Below, in pieces: positions 60,210-64,000 of a stretch of DNA of 64,000 nucleotides. Numbering within the stretch: position 1 is the first letter of the stretch; each line of letters starts with the position of its first letter. Position numbers and translations under genes: made by a program. The DNA lies in the NCBI GenBank assembly GCA_963834725.1, contig CAWICN010000001.1, positions 4,774,001 to 4,838,000 on the forward strand. The letters run 5' to 3'. The DNA is from PALSA-693 sp963834725 (GTDB taxonomy: Bacteria; Actinomycetota; Acidimicrobiia; Acidimicrobiales; Palsa-688). Below the pieces are notes generated by a model. The model did no database searches and was not told the DNA's origin. It was given only the letters and a program-made list of their open reading frames with translations.

Positions 60210-60914
60210 TCAGGAACCGAGGAGCCGATCCCACAAACTCGAATAGCGCACGATGCACCGGGCGGCATGAAGACCATCGCGCCACCCGATCTTCTTACCC
60301 TCAGCGTAGGTGCGCCCGGAGTAGCTGATGCCGACCTCGAAGACACGCCAGCGCCCTTTGGCGACTTTGGCCGTGACCTCCGGCTCGAAACCGAACCGGT
60401 CCTCCCGCAGATCGAGCTCCTGGACCACCTCACGTCGAAAGACTTTGTAGCAGGTCTCCATATCGGTCAGATTGAGGTTGGTAAAAGCGTTTGAGGCCGT
60501 CGTGAGCAGGCGGTTTCCTACCGAATGCCAGAAGAAGAGGACCCGGCGAGGCCGATCGGTCACGAAGCGCGAGCCGTAGACCACGTCGGCCTTGCCGGCG
60601 AGCAGGGGCTCCAGCAGCACCTCGTAATCGGCAGGATCGTACTCGAGATCGGCATCCTGAACGATCACGAAATCCGCAGTCGCCCCTCGGAATCCCCGGC
60701 GGAGCGCCGCCCCTTTTCCCATGTTAGACGGCTGTCGCAAGAGCTGTATGCGAGGATCACGGACGGATTCGACAACGGAGACGGTCTCATCGGTGGAACC
60801 GTCGTCGACGACAATAATCTCTGCGACATAGGGAGACTCGAGGACCTGGGTCAGGATCTCCTTGATCGTGGCGACCTCGTTGTAGCAGGGAACAATCACC
60901 GAAAGACAATGCAT
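60210..60914 (-). CDS. Glycosyltransferase family 2 (DPM1-like)
   Basis: 234 aa. GT-A fold: LSVIVPCYNEVATIKEIL, IIVVDDGSTDET, GKGAALRRGF, FVIVQDADLEYDP (DxD-type) and DMETCYKVFRREV. Likely transfers a sugar from a nucleotide donor to a polyprenyl phosphate or similar acceptor. ATG at 60914 behind GGAGGAG; no C-terminal membrane helices. It follows the methyltransferase gene by 44 bases and is probably cotranscribed. Confidence 0.9.
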   Translation of the reverse strand: MHCLSVIVPCYNEVATIKEILTQVLESPYVAEIIVVDDGSTDETVSVVESVRDPRIQLLRQPSNMGKGAALRRGFRGATADFVIVQDADLEYDPADYEVLLEPLLAGKADVVYGSRFVTDRPRRVLFFWHSVGNRLLTTASNAFTNLNLTDMETCYKVFRREVVQELDLREDRFGFEPEVTAKVAKGRWRVFEVGISYSGRTYAEGKKIGWRDGLHAARCIVRYSSLWDRLLGS

Positions 60915-60958
60915 GTCAACTCCTCCGGCTGGGCCGTTCGGCTGGGTCGTCAAGCGTG

Positions 60959-61753
60959 TTAAACGTTCGTGGACAACGGTGCGGAACCCGATTGGGGTCC
61001 GGGCGGTCTCTGCCCGGCCGGCACGGATGCGACCGCCAGGACTGACTGGCCGAACGGCGGACGCACCTTTGACTCAATCCATTTCACCACGGGCACCAGG
61101 TAGCGGTCGAAAAGTTTTATCGACGTGCGACGGGTAGGCGTTCGATGGAGCATACGGGCCACAATCCACCACGCCATGGCACCGACCCAGTTGACATACC
61201 GGATCTCTTGGACCTCGAATCCATCGCGCTGCAGCTGCGCCCTGAGACCCTTTACCGTGTACCGGCGGAAGTGTCCGACCTTACGATCAAAGTCGCTATA
61301 GAGAGCCGGGAAGGCGGGGACCCAGACCACGAGCGAGCCCTTATCTTTGAGGACCTTGGATAGCTCCCGCAGAGCGGCGTCATCGTCTTCAATGTGTTCG
61401 AGGACGTTGAGAAGGATCGCCGTATCAAACGGTCCGTACGCTGCAGTAGCAGCTATGTCGCCGTGGATGACTACGACATTTTGCGCATCTCCAAAACGCT
61501 CGTTCAGCGAACGGGTGCATGTCTCCGAGATGTCGCTCGCGACCACCCTTCTTTCGGTGCGGGCCACAATCTCGGTCACGGTACCGTGGCCGGCGCCAAC
61601 TTCGAGCACGAGCTCGCCGAGGTACGGTTCGATCAGAGCAAAGATCCACCCCGCGTAGTTATCAGCGCTGTCGAGGTTGTCGAGTGTCTCCTGCAGCTCG
61701 AGGTCGGCATCAGCGAACCCGACCGGATTCGCGTCCGCTGATTTTCCAAGCAT
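60959..61753 (-). CDS. Class I SAM-dependent methyltransferase
   Basis: 264 aa. Motif I VLEVGAGHGTVTE, acidic end VVASDISET, and motif IV-like FDTAILLNVLEHIEDDDAAL. C-terminal hydrophobic region (WVGAMAWWIVARMLH) hints at a membrane-associated or lipid-like substrate. Similar proteins sit with family 2 glycosyltransferases, as here. ATG start. Confidence 0.85.
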   Translation of the reverse strand: MLGKSADANPVGFADADLELQETLDNLDSADNYAGWIFALIEPYLGELVLEVGAGHGTVTEIVARTERRVVASDISETCTRSLNERFGDAQNVVVIHGDIAATAAYGPFDTAILLNVLEHIEDDDAALRELSKVLKDKGSLVVWVPAFPALYSDFDRKVGHFRRYTVKGLRAQLQRDGFEVQEIRYVNWVGAMAWWIVARMLHRTPTRRTSIKLFDRYLVPVVKWIESKVRPPFGQSVLAVASVPAGQRPPGPQSGSAPLSTNV

Positions 61754-61839
61754 TTCAACACTCTAGCGGACGCTCGACTCCCGATGGCTGAATGGGTGGC
61801 GGACGCAACAGGACGCCTGCCAGCCGTCACGATCCAGAG

Positions 61840-61856
61840 CTAACACGTGTTAGACT
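61840..61856 (+). promoter_or_regulatory. 14-bp palindromic operator overlapping a -10 element
   Basis: CTAACACGTGTTAG (61840-61853) is a perfect palindrome overlapping TAGACT (61851-61856). AACACGTGTT resembles TetR-family half-site arrangements (general pattern only). A repressor here would block the operon for the COG4280-like protein. Confidence 0.6.
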
Positions 61857-61864
61857 GCAGCTTC

Positions 61865-61888
61865 ATGGATACCGCGGGGTCATCGTGA
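61865..61888 (+). CDS. Seven-codon leader peptide before the COG4280-like gene
   Basis: ATG at 61865, 8 bases after the -10 element, encodes MDTAGSS and stops at TGA 61886-61888, overlapping the GTG start at 61885. It could couple translation as in rsfS. Confidence 0.4.
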   Translation: MDTAGSS

Positions 61889-62655
61889 GAAGTGGTGCGC
61901 TCTTCATTGCCGTGTTCCTGGCCTGCGCGGTCGAGGCAGTGGAGGCGACGACCATCGTGCTGGCGGCCGGTACGGCGCGGGGCTGGCGCTCTGCTGTCCG
62001 CGGCCTCCTTGCCGCACTGGTGGTCCTGGTGGCATTCGTCGCCGCTCTGGGTCCGGCGCTCTCCGCCGTCCCGTTGCAGGGGCTGCGCCTGGTGGTGGGT
62101 GGTCTGCTGTTGATCTTCGGCCTGCAGTGGCTGCGCAAGGCGGTGCTTCGCGCCAGCGGCCACAAGGCTCTCCACGATGAGGACAAGATCTTCCGCAACG
62201 AGCTCGCGGCGGCCCAAGCCGCAGAGAGCCGCCGGGTCGGAGTGGTAGGGGACTGGTACGCGTTCACTTTGGCCTTCAAAGGCGTCCTCCTCGAAGGCCT
62301 GGAGGTCGCCTTCATTGCCTTGACGTTCGGCACCAACCAACACGATTTGCCCCTGGCCGCGGTCGCCGCCGTCGCCGCAGTGGTAGCCGTCGCAGCCGTG
62401 GGCCTCGCGGTGCGGGCCCCCCTGAGCCGGGTACCGGAGAACACGATGAAATTCGCGGTCGGGGTGATGCTCACGTCGTTCGGGATCTTCTGGGGGGCGG
62501 AGGGGGCTGGTGCGCACTGGCCCGGCTCCGATGCCGCCCTCCTCGTGCTGGTCCCGGTGACGGCGGTCGTGGGACTCGGGTTGTCGTTGCTGTTACGGCC
62601 AGGTCAGCCATCCTCTCTCGGGCTCCGGCCGGTGGCAGAAGGGGGCCAACGATGA
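61885..62655 (+). CDS. COG4280-like predicted membrane protein
   Basis: 256 aa, about six transmembrane helices. FLACAVEAVEATTIVLAAGTARGWRSA near the N-terminus and DWYAFTLAFKGVLLEGLEVAFIALTFGTNQ (in parts), then KFAVGVMLTSFGIFWGAEGAG. The acidic intramembrane residues (AVEAVEA, LLEGLEVAFI) suggest cation transport, resembling two-repeat families such as LysE/UPF0016, but function is unproven. GTG start with GGGG upstream. Its TGA overlaps the next ATG. Confidence 0.78.
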   Translation: MRSGALFIAVFLACAVEAVEATTIVLAAGTARGWRSAVRGLLAALVVLVAFVAALGPALSAVPLQGLRLVVGGLLLIFGLQWLRKAVLRASGHKALHDEDKIFRNELAAAQAAESRRVGVVGDWYAFTLAFKGVLLEGLEVAFIALTFGTNQHDLPLAAVAAVAAVVAVAAVGLAVRAPLSRVPENTMKFAVGVMLTSFGIFWGAEGAGAHWPGSDAALLVLVPVTAVVGLGLSLLLRPGQPSSLGLRPVAEGGQR

Positions 62656-62903
62656 CGGGGAAGCTTCGTGCCTTCCTGCATTTCTGGTATGAATTCGTGG
62701 TCGGCGACGATTGGCAAGTCGCCGCCGGTGTCGTTGTTGCGCTGGGCCTCACCTACGCGATCAGCCGGACCTCAGCTCCCGCCTGGTGGATCATGCCCAT
62801 CGCAATGGTGCTGTTGTTGACCCTCAGTCTCTGGCGGGCCACCAGGGGGGCAACGCGACGGGAGGGTCGGCGAGCAGCCCGGTCGGGTGGCGGCGATGCC
62901 TAG
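62652..62903 (+). CDS. Small membrane protein partner
   Basis: 83 aa with two hydrophobic segments (WQVAAGVVVALGLTYAIS and WWIMPIAMVLLLTLSLW) and a basic C-terminus. ATG overlaps the previous stop (ATGA). It is likely a subunit or accessory of the preceding membrane protein. No family name recognised. Confidence 0.7.
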   Translation: MTGKLRAFLHFWYEFVVGDDWQVAAGVVVALGLTYAISRTSAPAWWIMPIAMVLLLTLSLWRATRGATRREGRRAARSGGGDA

Positions 62904-63534
62904 AGCCAGACGGGTGGAATCACCACCAGCTTCGAGCGCGACCGACCGCGAACAAGCGGAGCCAGCGAACACGACGATCGGAAGGGCGGACTCCGAGGAA
63001 CCGGCCGGCCAGTGGCTCCTCCTGGTCTACCGCGTCCCGTCCGAGCCGACAAGGTTGCGAGCAACCGTGTGGCGCCGGCTCAAGAGCATGGGAGCGGTGT
63101 ACCTGCAGAGTTCGTCGGCGGTGCTGCCGGCCAGCCCCGGCGGTGAGCGCGCCCTTCGGAAGTTGCGACACGAGATCGCCGAGATGAACGGCACCGCCGT
63201 TTTGTTCCGCGCCGCCGCTCTCGGCGGTGAAGCCGACGTCCGGGCTGCGTTCCAGGCGGCCCGAAACGACGAGTACGACGAGATCGTCGATCGCTGTGGC
63301 GACTTTCTCGCCCAACTCGAAAAGGAGTACGTCGCCCAGCACTTCACCTACGCCGAACTCGAAGAAAACGAGGTCGACCTCGTCAAACTGCAAAATTGGT
63401 TGACGAAAGTCAACGAGCGCGACGCTTTCCATGCGTCAGGACGCCAAGCCGTCCTCGACGCTCTCGCCAAATGCGAAGCTGCACTGGAAGACTACGCCAG
63501 CCGCGTGTACCAGGAGGAATCCCAGGCCCAGTGA
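62896..63534 (+). CDS. ChrB N-terminal-domain-like protein
   Basis: 212 aa. Residues 40-190 match the ChrB_N pattern: WLLLVYRVPSEPTRLRATVWRRLKSMGAVYLQSSSAVLP (in parts) with a C-terminal helical region. In chromate resistance operons ChrB is a regulator or sensor; here there is no chrA, so it may regulate the COG4280-like transporter (inference). ATG at 62896 (a GTG at 62887 is also possible), overlapping the previous stop by 8 bases. Confidence 0.75.
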   Translation: MPRARRVESPPASSATDREQAEPANTTIGRADSEEPAGQWLLLVYRVPSEPTRLRATVWRRLKSMGAVYLQSSSAVLPASPGGERALRKLRHEIAEMNGTAVLFRAAALGGEADVRAAFQAARNDEYDEIVDRCGDFLAQLEKEYVAQHFTYAELEENEVDLVKLQNWLTKVNERDAFHASGRQAVLDALAKCEAALEDYASRVYQEESQAQ

Positions 63535-63613
63535 GCAGAGCGTCACCTCCCACGTTTTATTTGGTGCCAGGATCGCCCGGTCGCCAGACGCATCGTTGAT
63601 CATCCGATCAGAC

Positions 63614-63643
63614 TTGACGACGACACCGCTGGACTCCTAGGTT
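63614..63643 (+). promoter_or_regulatory. Promoter of the cobalamin-riboswitch transcript
   Basis: TTGACG (63614-63619), 18-base spacer, TAGGTT (63638-63643), placed just before the riboswitch. Confidence 0.6.
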
Positions 63644-63644
63644 C

Positions 63645-63865
63645 GGTGTCGCCCCCCGGTCGTGGTCGGTTTGGGGGTGGCAGCCGCTCCAGCGAAGTTC
63701 GGTGAGATCCCGGCACTGTCCCGCAACGGTGGTCCTCCTTCGAGGGGCGAGTCCGGTCGCCTGGGACGGTCTGTCCGACGAACAGCAGTCCTCGGATGAA
63801 GGGCGGTTCGTGCGGGCACCGGGCCCGGTGGTCGCAAGGGCTCTCTTCGTCCTCCGGAAACTCAG
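63645..63865 (+). promoter_or_regulatory. Cobalamin (B12) riboswitch
   Basis: Contains the conserved cobalamin core: GTTCGGTGAGATCCCGG (63696-63712), CACTGTCCCGCAACGG (63713-63728) and the B12 box-like GAGTCCGGTCGCCTG (63749-63763), followed by a terminal hairpin CGTCCTCCGG and a ribosome site CAGGAGG. It would repress the downstream gene when adenosylcobalamin is abundant. The boundary is approximate. Confidence 0.9.
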
Positions 63866-63878
63866 GAGGATGAAAAAG

Positions 63879-64000
63879 ATGCGGGCAGGTAGTGGTCACA
63901 ATCCACCTGTGCTGCTGCGAGCGCGAGGCGTTCGCCGCTCGCTTCACGGGGATGAGTGGGGCCGCCTGGCCGTCATGTTCTCGGTCATCCTGGCCGTCAA
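63879..64000 (+). CDS. HoxN/HupN/NixA-type nickel/cobalt transporter, partial
   Basis: The reading frame is open to the right edge: MRAGSGHNPPVLLRARGVRRSLHGDEWGRLAVMFSVILAVK (in parts), 40 residues. The RSLxxxEWxRLAxMF segment and first hydrophobic helix resemble the N-terminus of NiCoT permeases. Start at ATG 63879 is 9 bases after CAGGAGG; ATG 63870 also in frame. Control by a cobalamin riboswitch fits a cobalt importer supplying B12 synthesis. Confidence 0.65.
   Translation, partial: MRAGSGHNPPVLLRARGVRRSLHGDEWGRLAVMFSVILAV

Overview
This is a GC-rich window from an actinobacterium. The reasons are many GTG and TTG starts, a BTAD-type regulator, a resuscitation-promoting-factor-like cell wall lytic protein, a Class II DAHP synthase, and the conserved order tig-clpP-clpX-folC-ndk-mreBCD-rodA, two radical-SAM-linked genes, rne-rplU-rpmA-obg-proB, then proA, nadD and rsfS. 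The gene order together with a box-type benzoate pathway suggests an Acidimicrobiia-like lineage, but that placement is inference. Several housekeeping genes lack a Shine-Dalgarno sequence and instead have a TANNNT -10 element 6-12 bases before the start codon (tig, ndk, the TIGR03960-like gene, rplU, nadD, an epimerase). Leaderless transcription therefore looks common.

Layout. 1-7.5 kb: aromatic and redox genes (partial Rieske oxygenase, DHA2-type MFS exporter, intradiol dioxygenase, a membrane cytochrome b561 fused to a sulfite-oxidase-type molybdopterin domain), then a secreted repeat protein and a DUF4242 protein. 7.6-12 kb: BTAD/alpha-beta hydrolase fusion, a secreted metalloprotease-like protein behind a near-consensus sigma-70 promoter, a small membrane protein and a UspA protein. 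12.3-18.5 kb: five tRNAs (Lys, His, Arg, Gly, Pro), a principal-type sigma factor, a Crp/Fnr regulator, a Kelch-like surface protein and a broken secreted-protein gene.

18.8-36.3 kb is the housekeeping core: protein folding and degradation (Tig, ClpP, ClpX), folate and nucleotide metabolism (FolC, Ndk), rod-shape machinery (MreBCD, RodA), RNase E/G, ribosomal proteins L21 and L27, Obg and ProB. 36.3-43 kb: a lipoprotein-like protein, a PspA operon, ProA and a MoxR/VWA pair. 43.2-48 kb: a benzoate degradation operon (boxC, boxB, benzoate-CoA ligase). 48.2-50.4 kb: an SPFH/zinc-ribbon protein with a membrane Tim44-like partner, perhaps functionally linked to PspA. 50.4-55.2 kb: a frameshifted glucosaminidase, DAHP synthase, a frameshifted nadD and a chain of overlapping start/stop codons leading to rsfS. 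55.2-64 kb: accessory enzymes, a LysM/Rpf-like protein behind a structured leader, a glycosyltransferase and methyltransferase, a COG4280-like membrane protein operon with a ChrB-like protein, and a cobalamin riboswitch before a partial nickel/cobalt transporter gene.

Two themes stand out. The region is rich in short tandem repeats, inside genes (tig, the DUF2344-type gene, boxC, pspA) and between them (before tig, before the SPFH gene, after the Rpf-like gene). Three genes, including the normally essential nadD, carry frameshifts. These could be assembly errors or real decay and need read-level checking.
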